From Stenopsyche tienmushanensis (taxonomy: Eukaryota > Arthropoda > Insecta > Trichoptera > Stenopsychidae): a DNA stretch of 64,000 nucleotides. The stretch covers positions 434,001 through 498,000 of the forward strand of contig WACJ01000219.1 in assembly GCA_008973525.1 (NCBI GenBank). Reading direction: 5' to 3'. The notes beneath the pieces were generated by a model, which saw only the letters and a list, made by a program, of their open reading frames with translations, searched no databases and was not told where the DNA came from. The position numbers and the translations under genes are program-made. Positions 46,250 through 58,880 of the stretch are shown here, in pieces. Each line of letters begins with the position of its first letter. The first letter of the stretch is position 1.

Positions 46250-47650
46250 ATTTTATGGATCATGGACGTCGCGACAGTGGCGTAGGACCTCGGAGAGGAT
46301 GCGACGCAGCGCGCATGACCTCGAGCTGCAATCGCGCGCAGGTCTGCAAGCGGCGCGAGAGCGAGATGGCGAATGCACCTGTGCGCGTCTCGCGGCGCAT
46401 GCGCATGCGCAGGCGACGCACGCACACTCCCAAGCGAGCGCATGCCTACGAGGGGGCGCGCAACGGTGTCGGTGTGTGCAATACCGGCGTGCACCGGCGC
46501 AACGCTTCGGCTGCAACGCGGCCGTTGAATACGAGTCGGGTACGAGTAGAGGTACGAGTACAGGTACAGGTACAAGTACGAGTACAAGTACAGGTACCGG
46601 CCACAGACGCAAATGCAAACGGTCGTTTGTCCGCCAACAGGTGCTTCGACGTGCGAATTAACAGATGGCGGCAAAAATGAGATAAGCGCACGGCCACATG
46701 GCACAGACCGACCGCACTTGTCCCTCCGATCTGTCCCCAAATAATTATTTCAAAAAATACACGCTATTTTTTAAAAATTAAAATCAAATAAGAATCCTAA
46801 ACGAACTTATTTTTTTATAAATTCGAAGCGAATAAGAATGCATATTAGTAGACAATGTGACGTTTCGCTCGAGAAAAGCGAGCAACCCTTCGATCGAAAG
46901 GGCCGTTTAAAAGGCTTCCTCGAATGCCACCCGAGACGTCGCGACCGTTGGGAGCGCGAACAAAGACGTCGACGGACACGTTTCTCCTCAGTGTCTTATT
47001 TAAACGAGATCTTCGATAGATGAGGACAAATCTGCATCATTTCAGACTCTAAGCCGATGCAGTTTTGGCATTCGAAAGCGACGTGACCCACAGGCGTCCG
47101 AAGGTTGGGGATCACTGACCTCGCGGCGGTCCAGACGAGGGTGATTTTTGCGACCCTCGCAAACTGACCTTTTCTCACGTTCTCGAGGGAGAGACGTCGC
47201 AATCGCCCGAAGACATTTCATCGAAAATATTACCCGATGCAAATTTTAAATCATACATTTTGCGTCAACGAAGTCGGCACATGTTTGAAAATCGTATCGG
47301 AATCCGCGCTGGCAGATCGCCAGACGCGTCGTCGTCTCGCTCTCTCGCGTGGGAATCGGCCGCGTGCACTTTTTGTCTCGCTCGCGCCGAGCCGGAGCTG
47401 ATAACGCGCGGCGGTTGGTGCATTTCTCTTTCAAATCGTCCAATGACGTCATCGCCCGAATTCGAACCTCTGACATAACGACGCGCTTTCGAAGCATGGC
47501 CGAAAAAATGTCGACCGATCGTCGTCGATCGCGACGGATCGATCGTCGGCGGATCCGAACGGCCGTCGGAAGGTCGACGACGGCACGCGTGTGTGCGAGG
47601 ATCGTCGGCACGCGTAAATACATACGTGCATACTCGTAAATAGAACGACT
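46250..47650. promoter_or_regulatory. CpG-rich island upstream of the GPR158-like gene
   Basis: The segment is GC- and CpG-rich in an otherwise AT-rich window (cgcatgcgcatgcgc, cgtcgtcgatcgcgacgg). It begins about 450 bp upstream of the gene's first coding exon. Many overlapping ORFs on all frames (up to about 210 codons) are low-complexity Arg/Ser/Thr/Ala-rich and are caused by composition. A promoter, untranslated first exon or unmethylated CpG island is an inference; no TATA box or initiator was convincing. Confidence 0.4.
46538..46603. repeat. degenerate GTACRR hexamer microsatellite
   Basis: About eleven units of GTACGA/GTACAG/GTACAA run in tandem (ggtacgagtacaggtacagg). It lies within the CpG-rich island and gives Tyr-Leu/Thr-Ser repeat ORFs on both strands, which are artefacts. 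Confidence 0.85.
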
Positions 47651-48034
47651 TGTAGCTATTTCTGACAATACAACAGAGCATGCACTCGAAGAAAGAACAA
47701 ATACGGTGATGATTCCGACGGACTGCGGATCGTCGAAATCGTTTTTTGCGAGAGGATCGACTGCCAAAATCCGCGCGGGGATCGAAGACCTCCCCGCGAT
47801 AGAGCGACGACCTCGTAGACAATATCGTCCTGAAATTTTAGCAAATCCTTGCGCTTGAATGATCATATGCACTCTCATGGAATTCCAAATGCTCCGATGT
47901 ATATTTTCGGACTCGATTAAAGGTCACCATTTCTACATTAACACTCGGAAAGCCGGTACTGCCAAATTTAAGTATACGATCATACATCAAATCATCATCT
48001 TTTAACATGCTACACGATGCCACTATATATTTTT

Positions 48035-48593
48035 ATTTAGTTTTATGACTCAATATAGACCCTAACTGGTATCGCTATTTTTCGCCACACTACAAGCTTC
48101 TTGGGTCTTATTTGACCCATACTATAAAATCAGTAATCATACAATCATATTTTTATATTATTTGCATAAATATGGATGTGGTTGAAATAAAACAAGCGTT
48201 TCTTAAGTATTTATTTATACTTTTCTTATCCTCTAAATTACAAAATAAATAATTTTAGATAAGATTAGCCTATAACTAAAAAAAATGACAACGAAGATCA
48301 AAACATGTTCTTAGGAACTGACGAGTTTCAATATTATTTTGTGGACGGAATGTGTCTTGCAAATAAAATTGGACGGTTTTCGATCCTTTTTCCAATCGCA
48401 TAAATAGCATTTGGTCCTTTTGCGACTTGGAATAGCAACAACGACAAACGAAGATGCAACTGGTTCTTCGTGTTGTCCATATCCATGTACATATTTCCTC
48501 CAAAACATTATCAATTTTTCTCTTTAGATCGATGGAAACCCGGGATTCGTGTGCACCTAAAACTGTCCGGGATCCCGGGATTGGATTCCCTAA
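48035..48593 (-). mobile_element. DNA-transposon relic with Cys-rich C-terminal frame
   Basis: The right edge (gatcccgggattggattccc) is the inverted match of 12,658. Just inside, the minus frame at 48,514-48,311 reads SRKRTKCYLCDWKKDRKP, then CKTHS. This resembles the C-terminal CxxC zinc-binding region of piggyBac-type transposases. The match is short and the family call is tentative. Confidence 0.4.
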
Positions 48594-48627
48594 TCATGTT
48601 GAATAGATGAAATAATTATTACATTTT

Positions 48628-48682
48628 TGCCCCTTCATTATTGCCCCTCATTTTTGCCCATCATTTTTGCCCCTTCATCTTC
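48628..48682. repeat. short tandem repeat, ttttgccccttcat units
   Basis: Units of tttttgccccttcatta and ttgcccatcatttttgcccc repeat about four times with drift. Confidence 0.75.
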
Positions 48683-48753
48683 AGTGTGTATTGAAATATT
48701 CACTCAAAACGGAGAAAAAGTAATTAAATAAAAACGTATTTGGTTAAGAGTTA

Positions 48754-49190
48754 ATGTGGCGGATTTAGCACATGAGAGGCCCTTAGCGAAATTTAAATTT
48801 GAGGCCCCTTGGACCCATTTGGTTTTTCAGCTTGAAACAAATTCTCAAACCCAAAGGCCTTAAAGCTTAAGTTTAGATGGGCCGCAAAAATAATCATTTT
48901 TTCACAGAAACGTACAGAAAAATTTGTTTGCGGATTTGGCACTTGAGAGGCCCTTGGACCCATTCGACCTTCGATAAATGCGATTTACCTATTACACAGC
49001 ATTAGGGCAGAGAAAGACCAAATTTTCAATTGAAAGTTGGTCTTTCAATCACGACTTCTAGACGCCGCATAAAAATCACATCATGTATTTCAAAGGATGA
49101 GCATATTTTTTGAATAATTTCTCAGGCCCCTTGTATTAACTTTAAACTGACCGTCCATGGGGTCTTTGCGCCTCTTTTATACCGGGCTTA
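48754..49190. mobile_element. MITE, GGCGGATTTAGCRC-GAG family (copy C1)
   Basis: The left end ggcggatttagcacatgaga, then ggcccttagcgaaattta, matches the family consensus. Interior copies of gaggccccttggacccattt follow. The right end is diverged. Confidence 0.65.
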
Positions 49191-49358
49191 CTCATTTAAC
49201 TACCAGCGAATCACCGATGAGTTGTTTTGTTTTTTTTATAAAAAAAGTTTTTTTTAATTAATTCAACAAAGTTTATCAGGGTTGCCCATTTAATGATATA
49301 CGCTACGCAACTAAATCTATTTTGGGACGTTTTAGTCAGAATGCCTTGTAAAAAAAAA

Positions 49359-49380
49359 CTTCTTCTTCTTCTTCTTCTGT
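49359..49380. repeat. CTT microsatellite
   Basis: About seven CTT units between two poly-A stretches (cttcttcttcttcttct). Confidence 0.85.
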
Positions 49381-49902
49381 AAAAAAAACTGTTCGTATTA
49401 ATGTTATTAGTAAGTTGAGACAACCCTTAATAAACAATCAATTTTATTGGCGTGAATATAATATTAACAAAAATATTAATTATATGTTATGACAACCCTG
49501 AACAAGAAATACTTAAAACCAGAAAATCCCGCAGGACAGCATGTGCTATAAATGCATATGCATGAACACATAAGTCGCAATTAGACAATAAAATATGTCA
49601 GTCAAACAACTTTTTTGGCAATTTATAATATCTCTGAAATAGCTGGCGGTTAAAAGATTAAAAAAAGTTTTTGCGACATTAAAAAAAGGGGGAGACGTAT
49701 TTGATAGAAAATCTGATTCATCACCGCTGTTATAAACCTTAAAGATTCTTATTGCATTTACAAGAACTCAAATTTTTTCATCCAGGGCGGAACATGATGA
49801 TTCGGAAACAAATCTATAGTATTTTTGCTTTTTTTATTGGATGTTTGCACTACAAAATATAAAAATCATCCGATTTAACAGTTTGAGTGTAAAGCAACGT
49901 TA

Positions 49903-50848
49903 TACACTCAAACCTCTTTTCGTGCGACTTTTTTTAGTGCGATTTCGAAGTTATGCGGGTTTTTTTTTTCTTTTTTTTTATTTTCATAAAGAAAACGTAT
50001 CGAAATATTTTGAATAAAATACGAAATAAATCATCAACACTAACCGAAATTTGGAAAAAAAAAATATAATTTGGGACTCTGTAAATCATATTGCATCTGC
50101 TTTCACTGAATTACGACCATGCTCTTTATTCTGGTTTAGATTTTTTTAAAAAGTTTTATCGTTTTTTTTTAAATTTTTCCAATATTTTGACTTTTAAAAT
50201 TACATTCTTCAAAAGAATTTCCATAATTCCAACTACTTACGGTGGTTTTTAGATATTTAGTAACGCGGCAATTTGGCCAGTCCTACCATCTCAAGTTTTA
50301 ATTAATTAATTTACTTCAAACTGGGTAGGAATCTTTTATATATAATCCTTTATTATTCCTACCAGATTAAAAAAAAACATTAAAACTGTGACAAAATAAG
50401 GCCAAAACATGACTTGACTGGATTTTTTTAAATAGCCGCTATTTTGTGATTTTTTTTTTAGTATGGGACTATAGTGACATTTTATAATTATGAATTATAT
50501 TGTTGGAAAGAGAAAATCTACACAAAACAATGATGACATTGACAGTAGGTAAACTATTTCTTTCAAAAAAAAGAGCGATTTTGAGTGATATCGAAAATTG
50601 CAACGAAAATTATCATACTGTGATAATAGTTAAATGTGTAATTAAAATAATTAGTATTTTGCTTCATCAGTCCTTTTTTTTTATTAACTGTTTTTATGCG
50701 ATTTTGGATATATTTTATATAGCTGTTTCAAAGTTATGCGGTTTTTAAAATCCATGGAACGCATCTTCACTTTTTCTATGTAAGTCATAGCTTTTTTGTA
50801 CGATTTTCCGCGGAACGCATCTACCGCACAAAAAAAAAGTTTAAGTAT
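49903..50848 (+). mobile_element. pogo-like element, larger copy related to 5,559-6,193
   Basis: It shares acactcaaacctctttt, gatttcgaagttatgcg, actgtgacaaaataagg and gcggaacgcatctaccgc with the 5.6 kb copy. The internal ORF is recognisable (agaaaatctacacaaaacaa) but carries a stop and frame errors. About 300 bp of extra sequence lies in the 5-prime half. Confidence 0.75.
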
Positions 50849-51380
50849 ATATTATTTTTCTACTAAAAGTGCGACGTGGCGATACATAGACGTTAAATTA
50901 CAGTCATAAATTGTGTACATGACGCTCTGCGCTGTGTCTGCAAATATTTTATTATATGTGCAATAGTTTCATATAAGATTATTAAAAAAAAAAGAAAATG
51001 AAATCATGAAGTTTTGTATCTAAGGTCTTATCAAATTTGCCAGTTATTGTTTGTCATTTTTTGCGTCACTTTTTTAGTAAGAGTTTGTGAAATTTGTCAT
51101 TGCAATCAAACGATTAAAATTTATGCTAAATATAAACATACCAATTCACACTCAATATAGAACCTATTGGAACAACATCAGAAAAATCCGGACCGGAATG
51201 AGTTGAACAAAAACTTGGCCGAGCTAATTTATTTGAAGATCCTCATATTATTATAAACACAGTTCATTTACATATCGACGACTGAAAATGAGAGCAGAAG
51301 AAAGCTCCAAAATATAATAATATTTAGTCTATAGGAAATATATCATATGTAATATTTTCGATCATCGTTGTTTTAATAAA

Positions 51381-51512
51381 TACAGTCAACCCTTCTATAG
51401 CGTCGAGATAGAGACCATGTTATAGAATAAAAATACTATAGAAAGTTAGACACCCATATAAATTTTGTACGTGTTTAGTTTGTTAAAGGGCGTTATAGGA
51501 GGGTTGACTGTA
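51381..51512 (+). mobile_element. TA-flanked MITE, TACAGTCAACCC ends (copy T4)
   Basis: The ends are tacagtcaacccttctatag and ttataggagggttgactgta. At 132 bp it is the shortest copy, with an internal deletion relative to T3. Confidence 0.87.
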
Positions 51513-51531
51513 TACTTAAATATAAAACAAT

Positions 51532-51708
51532 GTACACTTGGGTCTGTTTTAATGCGGATAATTTTTATGCAAATTTGAAGTTATGCGATTTTCAAAAATA
51601 ATGGAACATATCCCTCAGTTCATATCGTTAAAATCTTTTTTGTGCGATATTTTCATATGCGACTTCCCGTGGAACGTATCTATCGCATAAAAACAGACCT
51701 AACTGTAA
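51532..51708 (+). mobile_element. short pogo-like MITE
   Basis: It starts tacacttgggtctgttttaa and ends cataaaaacagacctaactg. It contains gaagttatgcg and ccgtggaacgtatctatcgc. 177 bp; only the two ends of the longer family members are retained. Confidence 0.82.
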
Positions 51709-51861
51709 TATCTTTATTTTAAAATCTTAGGCCGACTTTTACACGAGTGCTATTTTTTGCATAACAAGGCAATTGTCAATTAACCAAAAAATCTTTTAAT
51801 TTATATTTTTAATTGTTATTTGATAAAATAAGAATATTATAAAGTGTTTTTAATAAATAAG

Positions 51862-52119
51862 CAGTGGGGCCTCAAAAATTTTATGACCCATCGCGTAATT
51901 CAAGGGATTCAATGAATTATTAAAAAAATATGTTTATCCTTTGAAATACACGGTTTTACTTTTACGCGGCATCCGCCTAGATGCCGCGTAATCTAAATAG
52001 AAAATTGTGCATATCGAGGGCCGAATATTCGTATTTGTCCCAGACTAAAAAAAAAATGGGTTCAGAGGCCTCAAACTTAAATTGCGCTAAGGGCCCCTCG
52101 AGTGCTAAATCCGCCATTG
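51862..52119. mobile_element. MITE, GGCGGATTTAGC family (copy C2) with internal hairpin
   Basis: The left end is cagtggggcctcaaaaattt and the right end, reversed, is caatggcggatttagcactc. The centre has ttacgcggcat...atgccgcgtaa at 51,963-51,991, a perfect 11-bp inverted repeat. 258 bp. Confidence 0.8.
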
Positions 52120-52829
52120 GTTATAAGTAGGTTGTTTATGATTTTTTATCGTTTTCAAGATATAGAATTGCTCATTTATCGTCGATCGATGCATTTTCGC
52201 TAATGCAATCGATCTGATGTCGATGCGTTTAGCGAAGGGCGCTAATAAATTGTCGCCGCGCCGATGCTATCGCACAACTTTCCGAAGGAGTCTTCGGCAT
52301 GACGAATATAATATTTATAGTTGACCGATATAAAGCGAACCACATCCTATGAAACCGCATCGAGCAAATCTGGTTACAAACCCGCGTGCAATTTTGCAAT
52401 TTGCACGTAATGCAACCAATTTTTCCGCGGAGAGCGCGAACAAAGTCGCGTTATTTTTTTAAAAGCGACCTAATCGACGGATGTAATAAATTATTTATGG
52501 GGATAATATTACATTTTATCAGATACGATGTAATTGCAACCGCTAATCTTTCTAAAATGGTGGTGCTAATCAGATAAGGATCGTCGCTATTTTTGCTTTG
52601 GGTTTTGGGAGTTTGGAACTTTCGCGTTTTTAAAGTGAGCAATTCTCAATTTTCCCCGGATTTTTAATTGGCGGATCGTAGATTTAAAAAAAATTACGTT
52701 GAAATTATCAACCCATGTCGTGGCAAAGTTTAGTGTCATGCCGATAGCGTTAGCGAGTGGTCGTGAGATTACAACACCTCTCATTTTGTCGGCGAGTGTC
52801 TAACGAGTTCTAATTATGGATAACACTAT

Positions 52830-52960
52830 CTCAGGTAACCATTTTTCTCGGCATCGCCTCAACGTCGAGCGTCGTCGCGGCGTACGTCGGAGTCGCGCTC
52901 TCGTCGAAGCGACGGCGCGAACGATTCGAACGATCGATCGAGCGATCGTTTTCGACGATT
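52830..52960. other. CpG-rich, CGA-rich patch
   Basis: Dense cgtcg/cgatcg words (gcgatcgttttcgacgat) resemble the patches at 47.5 kb and 60.9-61.05 kb. No supported coding frame. Significance unknown. Confidence 0.5.
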
Positions 52961-53414
52961 CTAATGAAACACATCCTCAATGTCTCGACGGACATTAATA
53001 TTTTTGTTGTCCAACAACTTTGAGAGTTTATCGCGCGAACCTCGTGTTTAATTAACGCATTTTATTGACATCCAATCCCAATACGTTCATCGACGTTGAC
53101 TCCGATGACATTTCGCTATCTGCAATTTGTTGCAAAATTATTTTATAAAAATAACTCCACATTTGAACATAAATACATACCAGTGCACCTAGAAGATAAT
53201 CGTGTCATTCGATCGGGATCGATGCATCGCGGATATCAGTTTCTTCGACATGCATCGTGTTCGGTCTTCGACTCGAATGCTAATCGACTTCTTGTAATCG
53301 ATAAACAATAACCCGTCTATATTTTCATATGACTAACGAATGCAGCGTTAGATTCAAGCGTTCGTAGATGAATCATCGAATTTCATACGAAACTGTGTCG
53401 AATTTGCTCAAAAA

Positions 53415-53632
53415 CACAAAGGGCCTCATAGAATTTAAAGGGCCTCAAACATTTTTTGACCCACCGCGTAATTCAAATGATATAAAAAAATGCACAAACA
53501 ATATGTTCATACTTTGAAATACGCGGTTTCATTTTTACGCGCCATTTGTCCCCCGAAAAACAAAATAGGTAAAGAGGGCCCCAAACTTAAATTGCGCCAA
53601 GGGCCTCTCGAGCGCTAAATCCGCCACCGAAA
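53415..53632. mobile_element. MITE, GGCGGATTTAGC family (copy C3)
   Basis: gggcctcaaacattttttga, caccgcgtaattcaa, then cgccaagggcctctcgagcg and ctaaatccgccacc. Confidence 0.78.
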
Positions 53633-54811
53633 CGACATTGTTGCTAAAAATACACACACTCGAAGATTAAAAATGCACGATCTTATGACTAATGCGCCTT
53701 CCGAAGACACTGTATAAGCCGCAATCTAAAATCGAGATGGAAGCAAAAATTCGACCGAATCAATAACGTCATTTCATCACTCCCAGTCTGAAGATTTATA
53801 AGAAGACGACTTAGAAAAGCAGATTCAATCGAGCTGGAAGATAATAAAGTCGAAGAAAAACCAGTTTTGAATCTGAATAGTCTGAACAAGGGGACGTTAA
53901 TGGCATTTCGCCAGTAAAACTGCAACATGTCGTAATCCACAGACTGCAAATTTTATGGGAACTAAACAGAAATCTGTACACGAATATCTAACGCGCCGAA
54001 CGATCAGATGCATCGACGGCCGCACATTTAATTGAAGCATTTAAACTATTAAAAATATGAAATTCGTATGATTGGAATTCTATGTATGCACAGTTGTCAA
54101 ATTTATTTATTAACCTTGTGTGATATGAGCACAATTATTCTCGCTATTGCAGCTCAATAAATCCATCAATCATCGATCGATTCCATTGCAATCGATTTCG
54201 AAATCGTCGATTTTGCCATTTTTCGACGGAGGCCCCCAGAGCCGTTTGAGCGCCTCGCTTAAAATTGCATGTAAAATCGAGCGTGTCTTAAATGCATTTT
54301 TTATGGACATATTTGCAAAGGTTTTTGATTGAATCGTTCGCTGTGACTATTGGCGGCCGTGGCTCATTGTTTCATGCATTACCAGATGCGCGCGCATCCG
54401 AATTGCAAACATAACGGCTAAATATACCGATGCGTCGCATTACAATAGAGATGCGATTCAAAAAAGTTGTCCGCAAATCATTTTTTTGCCAGGGAAACGT
54501 ATTTTTTTCGAACCCTTTTATTTGCTGTGGCTCAAACGAAGACCCGAGCAAATCCTCGCTTTATCGTGGCGACTCACTGATTTGAATTTTTGACAGACTT
54601 ACTTTCAATACATAAAAGGTTACATTGCTTTACAATTCTCTTACGAGCTCTGATTTAGTGAGTAATAAATTCTAACTTTTACCTTCTATATCATTTCCGG
54701 GAAAAATATTGTACTTTATTTGTGTGATAGAACCAAATGCTTCAATCAGCGCGCTGTTATTCGTTGTTTGACAGCTTTTTGATTGAGATGCAAGAATTAG
54801 ATGGACACAGT

Positions 54812-55165
54812 AGTGGATTTAGCACTCGAGAGGCCCTTGGCGCAGCTTAAGTTTGAAGGCCCCAAGACCATTTCAATTTTTTTTAGCCTGGGACAATTTT
54901 TGGCTTTTAGCCCTCGATATGTACGGTTTCCTATTCCGATTTTTCTATTACGCGGCATGTGAGTAGAAAATGGCTTAGTTTTTAAAATTGAAGGTTGGTA
55001 TTTCAATCACGATTTCCACGTGCCGCACAAAATTGAAACCGTGTATTTCAAACGCTGAAAATATTCTTTGAGCGATTTTTTGAATCCCTTGAATTACGCG
55101 GTGAGTCAAAAATTTTTTGAGGCCCTTTGCATTTTTGAGCCCCAAAGTGCGCCCTTAATGTTCTA
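54812..55165. mobile_element. MITE, GGCGGATTTAGC family (copy C4)
   Basis: cagtagtggatttagcactc, gagaggcccttggcgcagct, internal attacgcggcatgtga and gaattacgcggtgagtcaaa, then a gccccaaagtgcgcccttaa tail. Opposite orientation to C3. Confidence 0.78.
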
Positions 55166-55289
55166 TTGTATATTCCAAATGCTTTAATATTGAAAAAATC
55201 CGTTCCTTCCTCCGTGCGACTTATCGTGAGCACATTTTAAATTATTTACTTAATTGTACTCAATACAACCCAACCGAAAAATAGCAATT

Positions 55290-55620
55290 TGTAAAACTTG
55301 GGCTAAATTTGTGAGATCCGCTTATATCCATCGACTTTTAGCAAATCCGATCAAAACCATGATTTTATTATCGGGGTCCGTGTCTTCGTTTAAGTGTTTG
55401 AAGTGGTTCAGTCTCTCCCTCTAATTTTAAGTCCATCGGACCCACGGGAAGCGTACTGATAATCATCAGTTTTGTTTTTGCGGTGTTTATTTGCAGTACT
55501 TTTTTGTACGCAATCCGGGGATGTCTGGAGGTCGTCGATATTTTCAGCTAATATTGCCGTGTCTGCATAACGAATGTTTTCAATTTTTTCTCGGGAGTGT
55601 TACTCGAAATATGATCCAGA
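55290..55620 (-). pseudogene. LINE reverse-transcriptase fragment
   Basis: The minus strand reads NIRYADTAILAENIDDLQ, the YADD catalytic block with one Asp lost, followed by frames resembling the downstream palm segment (SRGSDGLKIRGRDLNHFKHL). It is a short dead fragment with no flanking LINE ends. Confidence 0.7.
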
Positions 55621-56171
55621 ACGATGAGAGTAGAAAAGAGAAAAAAAGAGAGAAAATTATCTCTGCTTGAGTCTTTCGATTTTTTTGATAATTTACTTTA
55701 CTTTTGGTGGCGCTTATACCCTATGAGAGCCATTGAAAACGCTTGCCACTATTTTCGTCTGTCCTGGGCCTCCTCCCTCCAATTACCCGGCCCGGATGTG
55801 CTCCGATTGGCCTCGGGTAGCCGAGGCCTTCCGATGCGTCTGCTGCCACTCGGTTTAAAATCTAAGACGATTCGGTGTGTCAGCATACGCGCCACACGAC
55901 CATAACCTCGCGATTGGACCTCATGGTTTCAGAACCTACGGTTTCATCCCGAAGAGATCCTAAAATTTTAAGCCATTTGTTGATATCTAATTTTTATTTC
56001 AATGCAATGATTAAATTCCAATTTTTTTGTAGTCTAGTTTCATATCCGTGCGTTTAGTATGTCTTACATGATCAAAAGTCTTTTAAATGCGTTCCATCTT
56101 CTCTTGTTCATATTGCTGAATAGTAAAAATGAAATTTTTGTTGATTATTAAGGTTTTCTTGCAGTCTCATT

Positions 56172-56790
56172 AGAGCCGTAACAAGGGTAGGAAGCACCCG
56201 TGGCAACTTTACTTTTTAAACCTAACTAATACCATTATAAATGCAATATATTAAATACTATTATAATGTTTTTTTAAGATAATACACAAAGATAGTCCCA
56301 AACGTACCCGATTTAACATATAGATGGCGGTTACTGTTTAAAAAGATACAATAATAGAAAGTGTCTAGACGCTACATTGCTTCCATAATTGTACATATCA
56401 TAGAAAATGCCACAAAAAGCCCCAAAAGAGTACGAAGTGGCCACAAGGTTTGTATGTCCGATTGGTCCGCTTTTCGAACCGCTGATATGACGAATGAGCG
56501 CCTTGCAATCTGATGTCATACCTGAACATGTCTACAGAACGATTACAAACTGATCGAGTGGGTTGTTTAAATTTTACAATCGGTCTAAAATATTGTTGTC
56601 TTTATGCGGACTTATGCCGACTGGGTTGGTCCAATGTTTAAGCGATAGTGAAAAAAGAGGGATTAGACAACTTAGTATATATTATAAAAACGGATAGAGT
56701 TAATCAGTGTTGGTTCATGTAAAATATGTGCAGCTCTCGGCCGGGTCGGTATTCTGCGTTTTGCGCCCCAAAAAAATCTACTTCTTCCTT
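56172..56790 (+). mobile_element. hAT-type chimeric MITE, truncated (copy H4), with mariner TIR inside
   Basis: The left end gagccgtaacaagggtagga is followed at 56,293 by tagtcccaaacgtacccgat, a mariner terminal repeat. The shared module follows at 56,455-56,510 and the right part tcggtattctgcgttttgcg. The right terminus is missing. Its 56,540-56,780 part matches 60,020-60,230. Confidence 0.75.
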
Positions 56791-56947
56791 CAACGTCGTT
56801 GATCAATTTTCATAGAATAGTTTCTCCCTTTGTATATATTTTTAATATATCATGGATGGTGTTTGTATCATAACTATCGAATCGAAATCGTCAATGTTTT
56901 AGCTGTATAAAGGTAAAATAAAATACACAGGTTTTTTACGAAATTGT

Positions 56948-57205
56948 AGGGGCCCTCAAAAACTTTTTGACGCACCGCGTAATTCAAGGGTTCAAGGTTT
57001 CAATTTTATGTGGCATGTAGGAATTGCGGTTATAATACCAACCTTCGATTAGAAAAAAATGGGACATTATCTGCCCACATGCCGCGTAATACTGAAATCG
57101 TAATATGAAATCGTGCATATCGAGGGCCGAATGGTCAGAATTTGTCCCAGGCTGAAAAACCAAATGCGTCAAGGGCCTCTAAAATGCTAAATCCGCCATT
57201 GCTTT
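56948..57205. mobile_element. MITE, GGCGGATTTAGC family (copy C5)
   Basis: aggggccctcaaaaactttt, gacgcaccgcgtaattcaag, then cgtcaagggcctctaaaatg and ctaaatccgccattg. Internal catgccgcgtaat is shared with C2. Confidence 0.78.
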
Positions 57206-57324
57206 CATCGATCGATTTAGTTCCTTAAAATTACATACATAATCTCAGTCGTTTTAACACATTTTATGCGGGATCATTTAAATCAAAACTAATATTGGCA
57301 CTTGAATTTCTTATTACGATTTTA

Positions 57325-57435
57325 CTATTACGCGGCATGTGGGCAGATTACGGCCTAGTTTTTCAATTTGAGACTTCTGAATTTTTAAGGTCCGAAGTGT
57401 GTCTTCTGCGCCTATAGGTAAATCCGCCAATGTAG
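57325..57435. repeat. fragment of the GGCGGATTTAGC MITE family
   Basis: attacgcggcatgtgggcag and tctgcgcctataggtaaatc, then cgccaatg. Only parts of the family consensus remain. Confidence 0.6.
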
Positions 57436-58711
57436 TCTTTCAAGTGTGATTTATGTATTTCAAATTTGTAGCGATGAATCGACGATTGTTTTGCACTGTG
57501 ATCCTTGATCTTGCAATTTCAATGCAACGTCCATCAATCATTGCATTACTTCCACTCATAACATTTTGATTTGACTAACGCAATTGGCTCAACCGTATTG
57601 GTGGTGTCGGTGCAAACTATCCTGCTGAATTTAAACTTGTCAATCGTCGTAAAATGTATCGGATAAACTAATTGCATGCTAGCACTGCATACTGAGTGGA
57701 ATTTAGAGTTGCTAATTGTGGAGTTCTTCGATAGCCTAGATTCTATATTTCGGTTCCAGCTTGCAATTCGCAAATTTTCATCGAAAATCGAGTGCATTCA
57801 CATCACGCATCGGGGTCAGATATTTTAGAATTTAGAGACGTTGCAGAATTGGATAATTCGCGTGGGGCGTCCGAAGAGGAGCCGGGTTCACTTCCACTTG
57901 GAAGTTTCGCTTAACAATCTCGAACTAATTTCTTTATGGATTATAAAACCAGTTTAAGTGTCGGCGTGAATCTGCAGTGATATGGCATTGTCTCTTTCTG
58001 CGTTTCATGAGTCAGAGGACAATTATGTTTGGCGGTGGTCTTATCTGTTGTTCGGAAATGCTGTCTGTGCAAACATTTCGAGTGCAAATCTAGCGTCCAC
58101 CTTATCATATCTTCGGGAGTAGACAGACACTACTCACCACCTACCACCGACCACAGACTGCTTTCAAATTCGCGCAGACACATTCACTCGTGACGCATAG
58201 TCTGTGCTTGTCCTCACTCAAAACTTGACACGTCTTCGCACATCGACCCACTAACTAAAATTATAATCAACCGAGCATTGCTCGGTGCATTTCGACAAAT
58301 TGCTGTAATATTGATGTCCAAACTGATGAAATGACTTGCCTTCCGTCGACGACCGATTACTGTCACTGGGACAAGGAATCCCGCTCCGCATCAAGAAGCA
58401 CGCCAATTATAACGCTACACACAGATCCAAGGACTCTCAGACATGCATGTCAACTTTTTTATGCAGCGCTTTGTTTTTGAAACTGTTCTGTTGAAATTCA
58501 TCACAATAAAACATGCATATTTTCAATACAAATTTGAAACATGTGGGTGCGTCAGGTTGAATTTTAGCCGTGTGGAACACGTCATCTCGCGCGATTCAAT
58601 TTATTGGATAACCCAAAAAAGTACTACATGTTTTAAATCAGTCAATTACCGCATAAAACTCGGTTATAACGAGCGCCAAGCGATTGGCATTAATTGTTCG
58701 TATTGACCGCA

Positions 58712-58880
58712 ACCGGCGGCGGATTTAGCGCTTGAGAGGCCCTTGGCGCAATTTAAGATTGAGGCCCAATTTCTAGATGCCGCGTAAAAGTAAAACCGTG
58801 CATTTCAAGGGATAAACACATTTTTGAGGCCCGAAATGCGCGCTTTCTGCGCCTATAACTGCGCCTAAATTGCCACTCAC
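58712..58880. mobile_element. MITE, GGCGGATTTAGC family (copy C6)
   Basis: ggcggatttagcgcttgaga, ggcccttggcgcaatttaag, gatgccgcgtaaaagtaaaa, gcgcgctttctgcgcctata. Same orientation as C4. Confidence 0.75.

Noticed and set aside
46171..46740. 189-codon minus ORF with a Tyr-Leu-rich stretch
   Set aside because: The Tyr-Leu run is the translation of the GTACRR microsatellite. Other frames over it are equally open.
47246..47878. 210-codon minus-strand ORF
   Set aside because: It lies in the CpG-rich island where long ORFs overlap in nearly every frame. The product is Arg/Ser-rich without domains, signal peptide or splice signals.
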